Shown here piece after piece: positions 1-8,470 of a stretch of 64,000 nucleotides of DNA. Source of the DNA: AP-15 sp963789025 (GTDB lineage Bacteria; Pseudomonadota; Alphaproteobacteria; ATCC43930; CGMCC-115725); assembly GCA_963789025.1 (NCBI GenBank), contig CAWBIT010000007.1, forward strand, positions 62,001-126,000. The letters are read 5' to 3'. Under the pieces are notes generated by a model. That model did not search any database. It was given only the letters and a program-made list of their open reading frames with translations, and had not been told where the DNA came from. Position numbers and translations under genes: made by a program. How positions within the stretch are numbered: position 1 is the stretch's first letter; the number at the start of each line of letters is the position of its first letter.

Positions 1-2
1 CG

Positions 3-305
3 ATCATCGTCGTCAATAATGCTGCCTCGGGTTACGTCAAGGCATTGCAGCACGCCATGTTCCGCGGGCGCTATCAATCTTCCGACCTCGTCGAGATGGA
101 TTATGCCGCGATTGGGCGCGCGATGGGCTGCAACGGCATCCGCGTCGAGGATCCGGATCGGCTCGGCGAGGCGCTGCGGACGGGCCTCGCCGAGCACGCT
201 CGACCGAACGTGCTCGATGTCGTCGTGACCCGCGACCCCGCCCGTATGCTGCCCGCCGTCGACAACCGCACCGTCGAGATCAAGCAAGGCGACCGGGTGG
301 CGTAA
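3..305 (+). CDS. Thiamine-diphosphate-dependent enzyme, C-terminal fragment (acetolactate synthase-like)
   Basis: Partial gene; the 5' part lies outside the window. The frame is open from base 3 and gives 100 residues. It begins IIVVNNAASGYVKALQ, which fits the end of the thiamine-diphosphate motif (the NN pair followed by a helix) in the large-subunit family that includes acetolactate synthase, benzoylformate decarboxylase and oxalyl-CoA decarboxylase. Downstream are the usual YAAIGRAMGCNG and RPNVLDVVV blocks that close the C-terminal PP domain. The family cleaves or joins 2-oxo acids, but the substrate cannot be told from this tail. The neighbouring aminotransferase is convergent, so no operon link is visible. 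Confidence 0.8.
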   Translation: MIVVNNAASGYVKALQHAMFRGRYQSSDLVEMDYAAIGRAMGCNGIRVEDPDRLGEALRTGLAEHARPNVLDVVVTRDPARMLPAVDNRTVEIKQGDRVA

Positions 306-376
306 TCCCGCAAGGTTGCTCGACAGCTCATCGGAATTAGCGCAGCTTCAAATCAGGTTGCCCACCAATTCCAACC

Positions 377-468
377 GTCATTGCGAGCGCCAGCGAAGCA
401 ATCTCGGGCCGCTGAGCGCTCGATCGGTCGAGATTGCTTCGTCGCGCAAGGCGCGCCTCGCAATGACA
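377..468. repeat. Palindromic intergenic repeat, family A copy 1 (two inverted arms)
   Basis: The left arm has the form GTCATTGCGAGCG followed by GCGAAGCAATCTCG; the right arm is its inverse, CGAGATTGCTTCG followed by CTCGCAATGAC. Related elements occur at 40786 and 47255. It lies between two convergent genes. This is a REP-like element of a type common between genes in alphaproteobacteria; no function is shown by the sequence. Confidence 0.8.
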
Positions 469-492
469 GCGCCAATCTGACCGGAATCTGCT

Positions 493-1842
493 CTAGCGCG
501 TGGCTGCGGCGATTGCCTCGCGCAGGATCTGTGGGATGCGGTCGAGCACCTCGGGCGGCGTCATCAGCGGCGGGGCGAGGCAAATCGTGTCGCCGATTGG
601 CGGGTCGGCACTGCCTGCGCGAATGCGTGGGAGGAGGCCACGACCCAGCGCCTCGCGCGTGAAGCGGGCCCCGATACCGATTGCCGGGGCCTTGGTGCTG
701 CGGTCGGTCACCAACTCGACGCCGCACATCATGCCGAGCCCGCGCACATCGCCGACCACCGGCAGGTCGCGTAACCCCTCGAGCCCGGCCAGCAAACGCC
801 GCCCCATGACCGCGGCGCGCTCGACGAGCCCCTCGGTCTCGATGATCTCGACATTGCGCAGGCCCACCGCGCAACAGACCGGGTGGCCGGAATAGGTCGC
901 GGCATGCATGAATTTGCGGTCGGCGGGCGCGCTCTCGATCGCCTCGTGCACGTGCTTCGACGCGATCACGCCACCTAACGGCAGATAGCCGCTGGTCACT
1001 CCCTTGGCGAAGGAGACGAGGTCCGGCTCGACCCCCCAATGGCCCAGCGCGAACCATTTGCCGGTTCGGCCAAACCCAGTGATCACCTCGTCGGCGATCA
1101 ACAGCACATCGTGGCGGTCGCAGATTTCGCGCAGCCGCGGGAAATAGCTGGGGGGCGGCACAATAACCCCGCCCGCCCCCATTACCGGCTCGGCAATGAC
1201 CGCGGCCACAGTATCGGGCCCCTCCGCGAGGATCGCCTTCTCGACCGCATCGGCAGCGGCGACCCCCGGCTCCTCGTTACCGGTCCAGCGATACGCATAA
1301 GGCGGCGCGACCTGGATGAAACCGGGGACGAGTGGCCCGAACATCTTGTGATAGGCCGCCATGCCGGTGGCGCTCATCGCCGCCATCGTCACGCCGTGAT
1401 AGGCGTGGAGGCGCGAGATGATCTTGGTCTTCTGCGGCTGGTCTTTGACCTTCCAGTAATACCGCGCGAATTTGAAAGAAGACTCGTTCAATTCGGCGCC
1501 CGCGGTCGTGAAATAGACGGCGGCGGAACTCGGATAGGCGTGGCGGACGATCTTCTCCGCCAAGCGCACCGCCGGCTCATTAGTGGCGCCGATATAGGCC
1601 GAGGCAAAGGCGATCCGGCGCATCTGCGCGCTCGCCGCATCCGCCAGCTCGCCCCGGCCGTGGCCGACATTGACGTTCCACAGGCCGGAAAGACCGTCGA
1701 TATATTCGCGGCCCTCGGCGTCGCGCAATATCGCGCCCTTCCCCTCGACAACGACCAGCGGCTGCCGGTGGTCATCGGGATGGTGCAGCGGATGAACCAG
1801 ATAACGCCGGTCGCTTTCGAGCAGCTGCGTGGTGCCTTCCAT
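493..1842 (-). CDS. Class III (omega) aminotransferase
   Basis: 449-residue PLP enzyme of the omega-amino acid:pyruvate aminotransferase group, the usual length for the family. The cofactor residues are visible: Asp251 in LLIADEVITGFGRTGKW, and the Schiff-base Lys280 in LVSFAKGVTSGYLPLGG. The N-terminal HPLHHP segment and YFTTAGAELNESSFK are typical of enzymes acting on amines or omega-amino acids with pyruvate. The start is well supported: AGGAGG lies four bases before the ATG. The reaction is transfer of an amino group from an amine or beta/gamma-amino acid to a 2-oxo acid; the exact substrate is not readable. It is convergent with the thiamine-diphosphate enzyme. Confidence 0.88.
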   Translation of the reverse strand: MEGTTQLLESDRRYLVHPLHHPDDHRQPLVVVEGKGAILRDAEGREYIDGLSGLWNVNVGHGRGELADAASAQMRRIAFASAYIGATNEPAVRLAEKIVRHAYPSSAAVYFTTAGAELNESSFKFARYYWKVKDQPQKTKIISRLHAYHGVTMAAMSATGMAAYHKMFGPLVPGFIQVAPPYAYRWTGNEEPGVAAADAVEKAILAEGPDTVAAVIAEPVMGAGGVIVPPPSYFPRLREICDRHDVLLIADEVITGFGRTGKWFALGHWGVEPDLVSFAKGVTSGYLPLGGVIASKHVHEAIESAPADRKFMHAATYSGHPVCCAVGLRNVEIIETEGLVERAAVMGRRLLAGLEGLRDLPVVGDVRGLGMMCGVELVTDRSTKAPAIGIGARFTREALGRGLLPRIRAGSADPPIGDTICLAPPLMTPPEVLDRIPQILREAIAAATR

Positions 1843-1910
1843 ATTCCCTCCTGTTCCGCCAAGCGCCTGACCGATACCCTTACCGCGGTCCAGGCGGCAT
1901 GCGCTACGCT

Positions 1911-2201
1911 TTAGATCGCCCCTCTCACCGGGGGCGCGCGGAACCGGTCAGCCGCCCTGGCCTGGGCCTTTGACGCCTCGACTTCGCGATCGCGGGGCGG
2001 AGCGTTGGTCACGAGAGAGGCGAGCAGCTCGTGCGCCACATTGGCCACCTGATCCACGGCCCGGTCGAAAGCGAGCTGGTTAATCTTTGAGGGCCGAGTG
2101 AAGCCGCTAAGCTTCCGAACGAATTGCAGGGAAGAGGCTCGGATCTCCTCATCTGTGGCGGGCGGTTTGAAGTTATGCAGGGTCTTGATGTTACGGCACA
2201 T
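1911..2201 (-). CDS. DUF2277 family protein
   Basis: Small protein of 96 residues if it starts at the ATG of MCRNIKTLHNFKPPATDEEI; six extra in-frame residues upstream are probably not translated. MCRNIKTL, the ATDEEIRASSLQFVRKLSG block and the TNAPPRDREVEASKAQARA tail are the hallmarks of the DUF2277 family, found across proteobacteria and actinobacteria. The family has no known function. It sits alone, divergent from the serine hydrolase. Confidence 0.85.
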   Translation of the reverse strand: MCRNIKTLHNFKPPATDEEIRASSLQFVRKLSGFTRPSKINQLAFDRAVDQVANVAHELLASLVTNAPPRDREVEASKAQARAADRFRAPPVRGAI

Positions 2202-2368
2202 GACGATCCTCGCCGCCAAACCCCGAAGTAATGCGCAAAGGTGCGGGACCGTGGCACACTTTCGATGCCATCATCAAGCCCGCCCGCTATCCCCGGCGCA
2301 ACGGACCCTGTTGACCCGAAATCGCGATCTGATTAAGCCGGCCATCGCACTGATCGGGAGCGCCGACC

Positions 2369-3523
2369 ATGAACGCTCCAAAACCGAGCCGGCGCGAAAT
2401 ACTGGCGGGTGCAGGAGCCATTTTCATGGGGCAGTCGATGCGACGGACGGCGGCGGCCGACAGCGGTTGGCTTTCCATCTCCCCAAGCGAAGCGGGCTTC
2501 ACATCCGATCTTGAAGCGCGGCTCGACGAGGCAATCACCGAGAAGCGCGTTTGGAACCTTCACGGCGTCGTCATCGTGCGCCAGGGGCGTCTGGTGCTCG
2601 AGCGTTATTTCGAGGACGACGACAATGCGCGTGGGAGCCCTTTGGGCAAGGTCGCGTTCGACGCGGATACACTGCATGATTTGCGTTCGGTGTCGAAGAG
2701 CATCGTTGGCCTGCTCTACGGCATCGCGCTCGCCGACGGAAAAGTGCCGCCGCCCGAGGCGCCGCTGTTGGCCTCGTTCCCCGAATACGACGACCTCGCC
2801 GACCCCGCCCGCAACCGCTGGACCATCTCTAATGCGCTGACAATGACGATGGGGACGGATTGGAATGAACTCAGCGTTCCCTATTCCGATCCGACCAACA
2901 GTGAAATCGTGATGGACACGGCACCGGATCGCTACCGCTTCATCCTTGGCGCGCCGGTCGTAATGGAGCTGGGCCAGCGCTGGATCTACAGCGGCGGCGC
3001 GACCGCATTGTTGGCGCGAATCATCGCGAAAGGCACTGGCAAACCATTACATGATTTTGCGCGCGTGGCGCTGTTCGATCCGCTCGGTATCGGCCCGACG
3101 GAATGGTATACCGATCGCAGCGGCGAAGCGATTGCCGCATCCGGCTTGCGCATGACGCCGCGCGATCTGGCCCGCATTGGCTCGATGACGCTGAAGGGCG
3201 GCATGTGGGGTGATCGGCGCGTCGTGCCGGCCGAATGGATCGCTCGCTCGACTTCGCCAATGGTCGATGTCGACGAAATCCGCCAGTACGGCTACCACTG
3301 GTATCTGGGCAAATTCGCGTTCACCGTGTCAGCGGGGCCGCGGTGGGACCGGTCGCGGCTCGAGCGCTTCTGGAGTGCGATCGGCAATGGCGGCCAGCGG
3401 CTTTTTGTGCTTCCCGGCCTCGATCTGGCCGTGGCCATAACAGCCGGCAATTATGATACCCCCGATCAGTGGGTTCCGCCGACTCGCGTTATCCGCGAGG
3501 TCGTGCTGCCGAGCATGTTGTGA
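2369..3523 (+). CDS. Serine hydrolase of the beta-lactamase / class C family, exported
   Basis: 384 residues. The N-terminus SRREILAGAGAIFMG has a twin-arginine-like pair and a short hydrophobic stretch, so export is likely. The catalytic SxxK motif is Ser107-Val-Ser-Lys110 (LHDLRSVSKSIVG). A YSGG tetrad in RWIYSGGATALLA takes the place of the YxN motif, and GNGGQRLFVLPGLD takes the place of the KTG/HTG box near the C-terminus, as in 6-aminohexanoate-dimer hydrolase and esterase relatives. It is therefore more likely an esterase or amidase than a true beta-lactamase. Substrate unknown. The gene ends 12 bases before the convergent glycosyltransferase. Confidence 0.82.
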   Translation: MNAPKPSRREILAGAGAIFMGQSMRRTAAADSGWLSISPSEAGFTSDLEARLDEAITEKRVWNLHGVVIVRQGRLVLERYFEDDDNARGSPLGKVAFDADTLHDLRSVSKSIVGLLYGIALADGKVPPPEAPLLASFPEYDDLADPARNRWTISNALTMTMGTDWNELSVPYSDPTNSEIVMDTAPDRYRFILGAPVVMELGQRWIYSGGATALLARIIAKGTGKPLHDFARVALFDPLGIGPTEWYTDRSGEAIAASGLRMTPRDLARIGSMTLKGGMWGDRRVVPAEWIARSTSPMVDVDEIRQYGYHWYLGKFAFTVSAGPRWDRSRLERFWSAIGNGGQRLFVLPGLDLAVAITAGNYDTPDQWVPPTRVIREVVLPSML

Positions 3524-3535
3524 TCGTATCTATGT

Positions 3536-4549
3536 TTATGCCGCCGCCAAGCCTGTGCACGGCCGGCAATGCGAAATGAACTGCAGCGCGCTGCGTTCCC
3601 AGGATTGGGTGAGCGCGAACGCGCGGCAGGCCGCGCGTGAAATCGTCAGAGCCTCGAGGCAGGCGGATTTGAGATTCTGGTCGAGCACGCCGACCGGATT
3701 GCTGCCAATCACGTCCCGTGGCCCCGTTACGGGGTAGGCGGCTACCGGAACGCCGCAGGCCAGCGCTTCGAGCTGAACGATGCCGAATGTATCGGTTCGG
3801 CTCGGGAAGACGAATACGTCCGCCGCGGCAAGATGCGCCGCCAAGGTTTCCCCTTCCAGTTGCCCCAGGAAGTGTGCATTCGGAAACTGGCGCTGCAGTT
3901 CGTCCGCCTGCGGCCCGTCGCCGATGACGATCTTCGAGCCAGGCAGATCGAGCGCCAGGAATGCCGTCAGGTTCTTTTCCACCGCGAGGCGGCCGACGCT
4001 GACGAAAATCGGGCGGGGCAGATCGATTGCCGCGGCGCGCTCGGGGCGGAAGAGGTCGCTGTCGACACCGCGCGTCCACATCGCCAGATGCGCAAAGCCG
4101 CGATTGCCGAGCTCCTCGAGCAATGACCGGGTTGACACCATTGTCACCGCGGCGGCCGCGTGAAAGCGGCGCAGCAGCGCGTAGCTCCATGACAGCGGGA
4201 CCGGCATCCGCGCCGAAACGTATTCAGGAAAGCGGGTCATGTAGCTAGTCGTAAAGGACATGTTTCGCGCGATACAATAGCGCCCCACGATCTGCCCGAT
4301 GGTCCTTCTGTGGCGATGTGCAGTGCATCGGGGTGCCGCAAGCTCAATCCGCCGCGCGATTTCTCGCCAGGTCGGGATGCCGCAGCGAATGCTCGGGTAG
4401 GTCGGCAACGGAAAGGTCGGAAAGCCTTCCGGAGTTAGAAACTCGATCTCGGCACCCAGCTTGCGGGCATAGGCGCCGAGAGACTGGAGGCTCCTTACGA
4501 CCCCGTTGACCTGCGGCAACCATGCGTCGGTAGCGATCAGTATTCGCAT
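3536..4549 (-). CDS. Glycosyltransferase family 4 (alpha-mannosyltransferase-like) with a compensated internal frameshift
   Basis: 337 residues from the ATG of MRILIATDAWLPQVNGV. The GT4 features are clear: the N-terminal QVNGVV loop, TTSYMTRFPEYVSARMPVP, VSVGRLAVEKNL, and the donor-site EX7E region FPSRTDTFGIVQLEALACG. The family moves sugars from nucleotide donors to lipids in the inner membrane. Between about 4302 and 4332 the reading frame gives APRCTAHRHRRTIG, where the family has a PDALHIATEGPIG-like segment. That segment is present in a neighbouring frame, so an extra C in the run at 4330-4333 and a missing base near 4301 cancel each other. About ten residues are scrambled. It lies 14 bases after the psd gene and probably shares its transcript. 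Confidence 0.8.
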   Translation of the reverse strand: MRILIATDAWLPQVNGVVRSLQSLGAYARKLGAEIEFLTPEGFPTFPLPTYPSIRCGIPTWREIARRIELAAPRCTAHRHRRTIGQIVGRYCIARNMSFTTSYMTRFPEYVSARMPVPLSWSYALLRRFHAAAAVTMVSTRSLLEELGNRGFAHLAMWTRGVDSDLFRPERAAAIDLPRPIFVSVGRLAVEKNLTAFLALDLPGSKIVIGDGPQADELQRQFPNAHFLGQLEGETLAAHLAAADVFVFPSRTDTFGIVQLEALACGVPVAAYPVTGPRDVIGSNPVGVLDQNLKSACLEALTISRAACRAFALTQSWERSALQFISHCRPCTGLAAA

Positions 4550-4563
4550 CGCGCCGGTGCCGC

Positions 4564-5427
4564 TCAAGACGGCAGCCGCATCAGCGGCCTTCCCATGCGG
4601 ATGACCGCGCGCTCCTCCACCGCTTCGCAAAGAACGAAGCCCTTCGGTGCGAATACTATGATCGTAGATCCGTGTTGGAACCACCCCATTTCCTGCCCTT
4701 TGCTGAAGGAGGCCCGGCAGGGAATTTCGGTTTCCCCGCGGTACTGTATGTTCAACAGGACGTCAAAAAAATGCAGGCGGATGCTCGCGACGAGGATCGC
4801 GGCCACCGGTACCAGGGTAATCACGACGCCAGACGGGTGGAGTGTCGTGCGAATGACTGCGCGCTCATTCTTGCAGAACAATTTGGCAATGCGGTCAAGC
4901 GCGATCGGATTGACGTTCCACGTGTCTCCGGAAACGTATGTGACCCTGTGCACTGTGCAGTCGTACGGCGCGTGGAAGCGGTGATACATGCTGGGCGTCA
5001 GCCGCAACGTGACGTATTGGCCATCGCGATAGAGTTCGACGAGCTGCGGGTCTATCAGCAGATCCTGCAACGTGTAAGTAGATCCCTTGGCTTGGATCAG
5101 CTCGTCCCGGTCGATCCGTCCGCAGGCGCCGACAATGCCATCACAGGGGCTGGTTAGAATATGCGGGTCGCGGTCGACCGGACGCGCATCGGATTTCAGC
5201 TCTCGCGTGAAGCAGGCGTGCAAGCTCGCGAAGCGCTGCGTTCGCGCTTCGCTCAGGTCGAGATCGGCGAACAGCCGCCAGATCGCGATCGAGGCTCGCG
5301 CCAGCAGCGGCGCCTCGATCTGGCTGAACCAGCCGAAAAATCAATTCGCCAATTGATGCGGGATGCGGTTCGTCAGCAGAAAGCTGATATCCTCCAGAAG
5401 AACGCTTTTGGGGGATGCCGTCCGCAT
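4564..5427 (-). pseudogene. psd: Phosphatidylserine decarboxylase gene interrupted by an in-frame TGA
   Basis: Read from the ATG at 5427, the frame gives MRTASPKSVLLEDISFLLTN and continues to a TGA at 5343-5341. It then resumes in the same frame with FFGWFSQIEAPLLARASIA and runs to 4564. Without the stop this is a normal-length PSD proenzyme of about 286 residues. The family motifs are present: SPCDGIVGA, MYHRFHAPYDC with the catalytic His, SGDTWNVNPIAL, and the autocleavage Gly-Ser-Thr in WFQHGSTIIVFAP. The enzyme makes phosphatidylethanolamine at the inner membrane. The TGA falls where I expect an Arg codon, so CGA to TGA is the simplest cause. Restart at the in-frame TTG at 5223, giving 219 residues, is possible, but that form would lack the N-terminal helix. 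Confidence 0.78.
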
Positions 5428-5468
5428 TGTCACATCATTGTAAGAATGATCGAATAAGGACTGCGTCC
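5428..5468. promoter_or_regulatory. Divergent control region between psd and the aminotransferase
   Basis: Only 41 bases separate the two divergent start codons, so promoter elements must overlap the coding starts. A TAAGGA ribosome-binding site lies at 5455-5460, eight bases before the plus-strand ATG at 5469, and fixes that start. No clear operator was seen. Confidence 0.5.
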
Positions 5469-7157
5469 ATGAAGGCGGCAATCATCAGCGCCGCCGCTTA
5501 CGGCCTGGGCGCCATGGGTCTGGCTGTGTCGGCGATCGATCTGAAGGGGCGGCTGGAGCTGACGAAGGCAAAGCACAGATCGCTCGCCGGGCATGCGCGC
5601 ATTGCGCGATTCGTGGCGTCGTTGGTGCCGTTCTACCAATACGACGAATCGCAGATCTTCAAGGCCGACGGGGCACCGGATGTCGTTGTCGCGCAGCGCC
5701 GCGCCGATTTTGCACGGCTGGCGGATCTCTACCGCAACCGGTATGCCCGTACGTTGGAGCTGACGGCCGAGGCCACCGAACTGATCTCGGATCTGCAATT
5801 CACCGAGGCTTATCGCGTCCCGTTTCAGTTCAGCCGCCACGTGCGCCGGCATTTGCCGGTCGGCGCGTTTCTGCAATCCTCGTCCGGGGTCACGACGACC
5901 GACCTCGACGGAAATTCCTTTTACGACCTTACCGGCTCTTACGGCGTCAATCTGTTCGGCTACGATTTCTACAAGGAATGCATCGATCGGGGCATCGAGC
6001 GCGTGCATGCGCTCGGCCCGGTATTGGGCTCCTATCATCCGCTGGTCGCCGACAATGCCGCGCGCCTCGTGCGGCTCTCGGGCATGGACGAGGTTTCGTT
6101 TCACATGTCCGGAACGGAGGCCGTCATGCAGGCGGTCAGGCTCGCGCGCTACCACACAAGGTGCTCGCATCTGGTGCGGTTTTGCGGCGCCTATCACGGC
6201 TGGTGGGGCGATGTGCAGCCGGGTGTCGGCAATCCGGTGCCGACGCACGAAACATACACCTTGAAGGACATGTCCGAGGCCGCGCTGCGCGTGCTGCGCA
6301 GCCGGCGCGGCATCGCCTGCGTCCTCGTCAACCCGGTGCAAATCATGCATCCGAACAGCGGTGCGCCGGCCAATTCGACGCTGGTCGACAGCGCCAGGCA
6401 GGCGCATCTCGATCGCGCGGCCTATGCCGATTGGCTGAAGCAACTCCGCGCGGTGTGCACCGAGCGCGGCATCGTGTTGATCTTCGATGAGGTCTTCGTC
6501 GGCTTCCGCCTCGCGCCTGGCGGCGCACAGGAATATTTCGGCGTCCGCGCCGACCTCGTCACCTACGGCAAGACTCTCGGCGGCGGGCTGCCGATCGGCG
6601 CCGTGTGCGGGAAGAAGCACCTGATGAAACGTTTCCGCGAAGATCGACCGGCCGATATCTGCTTTGCGCGCGGCACATTCAACTCGCATCCCTACGTCAT
6701 GGCGGCGGCAAACGAATTTTTGCGGCGCCTCGAAGAACCGGCAGTCGGCGCGCTCTACCGCGGCCTCGACGAAATTTGGGATCGCCGCGCTGCAGCACTC
6801 AATCGGCGTCTGCGCGATGCCGGGTTGCCGGTGCAGGTGGCAAATTTGTCGTCGATCTGGACGATCTGCTACACGCGGCCCTCCGCTTATAACTGGATGT
6901 TCCAGTACTATCTGCGGGCGGAAGGCCTGGCGCTGAGCTGGGTTGGCACCGGCAGGCTCATTTTCAGCCTGAATTACACCGAAGCCGATTACCAAGCAGT
7001 CGCCGACCGCTTCGTTGCCGCCGCCGCCGCGATGCAGCAGGGCGGCTGGTGGTGGGACGATCCGCTCGCCAGCAACCGCAAGATCAAGCGGCGGATCCTG
7101 CGCGAGATGGTGGCTCATCGATTGTCGCCGCAGCGGGCTAGGCGCGCGCCCAGCTAA
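5469..7157 (+). CDS. Class III aminotransferase (glutamate-1-semialdehyde aminomutase-like)
   Basis: 562 residues from ATG 5469, chosen for its TAAGGA site. Residues 1-110 form an extension not found in simple aminotransferases. The catalytic domain follows, with SGTEAVMQAVRLARYHT, CGAYHGWWGD, IFDEVFVGFRLAPGG (Asp340) and the PLP lysine Lys368 in VTYGKTLGGGLPIGAVCGKK. It is closer to the glutamate-1-semialdehyde aminomutase branch than to the omega-transaminase at 493-1842. It is divergent from psd and the glycosyltransferase and convergent with the membrane-protein and PmtA genes, so a role in making an amino-sugar or amino-lipid headgroup is plausible but inferred only from context. Confidence 0.82.
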   Translation: MKAAIISAAAYGLGAMGLAVSAIDLKGRLELTKAKHRSLAGHARIARFVASLVPFYQYDESQIFKADGAPDVVVAQRRADFARLADLYRNRYARTLELTAEATELISDLQFTEAYRVPFQFSRHVRRHLPVGAFLQSSSGVTTTDLDGNSFYDLTGSYGVNLFGYDFYKECIDRGIERVHALGPVLGSYHPLVADNAARLVRLSGMDEVSFHMSGTEAVMQAVRLARYHTRCSHLVRFCGAYHGWWGDVQPGVGNPVPTHETYTLKDMSEAALRVLRSRRGIACVLVNPVQIMHPNSGAPANSTLVDSARQAHLDRAAYADWLKQLRAVCTERGIVLIFDEVFVGFRLAPGGAQEYFGVRADLVTYGKTLGGGLPIGAVCGKKHLMKRFREDRPADICFARGTFNSHPYVMAAANEFLRRLEEPAVGALYRGLDEIWDRRAAALNRRLRDAGLPVQVANLSSIWTICYTRPSAYNWMFQYYLRAEGLALSWVGTGRLIFSLNYTEADYQAVADRFVAAAAAMQQGGWWWDDPLASNRKIKRRILREMVAHRLSPQRARRAPS

Positions 7158-7176
7158 ACGACGCGCCTCTGGTCCC

Positions 7177-7494
7177 TCAGTAGCTGTGGCCCAGCGCCAA
7201 TTCGTCGTCCTCGATATCGCCGCGCAGCAGATGGTACGGCGCCTTATAATAAAGTTTGATGTCGTGGAACGGGTCCGTCACGATTTTGACCGCCCAAACC
7301 AATCCGGTCTGCAGGTCCCTGATGAAGAACAATTGAATGGATCGCAGAATTACCCCGGCAACTCCAATAAAAAGCCAACACATCCCGAGCTGGTGGACAA
7401 ACTGCCACGCGCTTTGCCACGGATTGATCATTCCAAAGAAGGTCGGCCTGAAGTACAGGGGCAGCGGAGATAAGGCCCAAATCGCATGCAACAC
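7177..7494 (-). CDS. Small membrane protein of the lipid cluster, start uncertain
   Basis: 105 residues from the only canonical in-frame start, a GTG at 7494. Two hydrophobic segments are visible, around LHAIWALSPLPLYF and LGMCWLFIGVAGVILRSIQL, followed by a soluble tail with TDPFHDIKLYYKAPYHLLRGD. The frame stays open upstream to the stop of the pmtA-like gene. It encodes HFFFEPKGYDSVNDATHDY and KEEVKVGYNL, which read like real protein, but no ATG, GTG or TTG occurs there in frame. Either an indel has separated the start (an ATG at 7598 is one frame off) or the protein is shorter than its relatives. Function not recognised; the location suggests membrane lipid handling. Confidence 0.55.
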   Translation of the reverse strand: MLHAIWALSPLPLYFRPTFFGMINPWQSAWQFVHQLGMCWLFIGVAGVILRSIQLFFIRDLQTGLVWAVKIVTDPFHDIKLYYKAPYHLLRGDIEDDELALGHSY

Positions 7495-7650
7495 GACTTT
7501 GCGGCGGAGGTTGTAGCCGACCTTGACCTCTTCTTTGTAGTCGTGGGTGGCGTCGTTTACTGAGTCGTAACCCTTCGGTTCAAAGAAGAAATGGCCATCC
7601 CCCTTTGACGACGACTGGCAGTCAGCCGCGAATCGGCCGGTCTGTAATGC

Positions 7651-8349
7651 TCATGCTCGCGCCGCTTGTTCGCATTTCACAAACCTGAGGAGCGAGAAAT
7701 GACCGAGCGGCGGCATCGGCCGGCGCTCGATCAGCCGCACATCGGTTCGCCGTTCGGTCCACAGAGCGAAGCGGTCCCAAGGAAACTCGGCGCGCCATCC
7801 GAGCCGGCGAACGACCGGTTGCAGCAACCGTTCGACCAGGCGCCGAAAACCGCTATCCGCACCGATGCGGCTGAGGAGAATCATTTCGCCGCCCGGTCTG
7901 AGCATACGGGCACACTCGTCGAGCGCTGCCTCCGGGTGCGGCACGGTCGAAATTACGTGGTTCGCCACGACGACGTCGAACGAAGCATCGGGGAACGACA
8001 GATGCTCAGCGTCCATCACCTCCAGCTTCTCGACATTGGTCAGGGACAGGTCGGCCACCCGCCGCTGCGCTTTGCGTAGCATGGCCTCGGAGAGATCTAT
8101 CCCGATTACGCGGTTCTGGGAGGAGTAGCCCGGGAGCGAGATGCCCGTGCCGACGCCGACTTCGAGAATCCGGCCACCGACCTGCTCTGCCGCGGCGATC
8201 GCCGCCCGCCGCCCGCGATCGAACACGGCGCCAAAGACCAGATCGTACACCGGCGCCCAGCGCGCATACGCCTTTTGCAGAGTGACCCTATCGAGTTCTG
8301 TCGGGTCGAGTTCTGCCGGCGATTTCTTCCCAACTGCATCTGTCACCAA
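7651..8349 (-). CDS. PmtA-like phosphatidylethanolamine N-methyltransferase
   Basis: 232-residue class I SAM-dependent methyltransferase. The N-terminal AYARWAPVYDLVFGAVFDRG and the SAM motif GGRILEVGVGTGISLPGY match the alphaproteobacterial PmtA group, which methylates phosphatidylethanolamine stepwise to phosphatidylcholine at the membrane surface. VIGIDLSEAML carries the acidic residue that binds the SAM ribose, and MLRPGGEMILLSRIG is the usual post-motif III strand. Its place near psd fits a phosphatidylcholine pathway. A ubiquinone or generic methyltransferase cannot be fully excluded. Confidence 0.75.
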   Translation of the reverse strand: MVTDAVGKKSPAELDPTELDRVTLQKAYARWAPVYDLVFGAVFDRGRRAAIAAAEQVGGRILEVGVGTGISLPGYSSQNRVIGIDLSEAMLRKAQRRVADLSLTNVEKLEVMDAEHLSFPDASFDVVVANHVISTVPHPEAALDECARMLRPGGEMILLSRIGADSGFRRLVERLLQPVVRRLGWRAEFPWDRFALWTERRTDVRLIERRPMPPLGHFSLLRFVKCEQAARA

Positions 8350-8470
8350 ACCCCACCGCAGCCACGTCTCGATTTCGTCACAAAGCCTAGCTGGCTCTTG
8401 TTACAGTACAGTGAAGAAACTATTGCAGTTGGATGGCGGCGGCTTTCCACCTACTTGCTTGCATTGTCCG

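Noticed and set aside
2369..3523. True beta-lactamase conferring resistance
   Set aside because: YSGG and GNGG replace the canonical YxN and KTG boxes, as in esterase and amide-hydrolase relatives.
5341..5343. TGA in psd as selenocysteine
   Set aside because: The position corresponds to an Arg-like residue in the N-terminal helix, not to a catalytic Cys, and there is no selenoprotein context.
5430..7118. 562-codon frame antisense to the class III aminotransferase
   Set aside because: Shadow frame; the opposite strand has PLP lysine, motifs and a ribosome-binding site.
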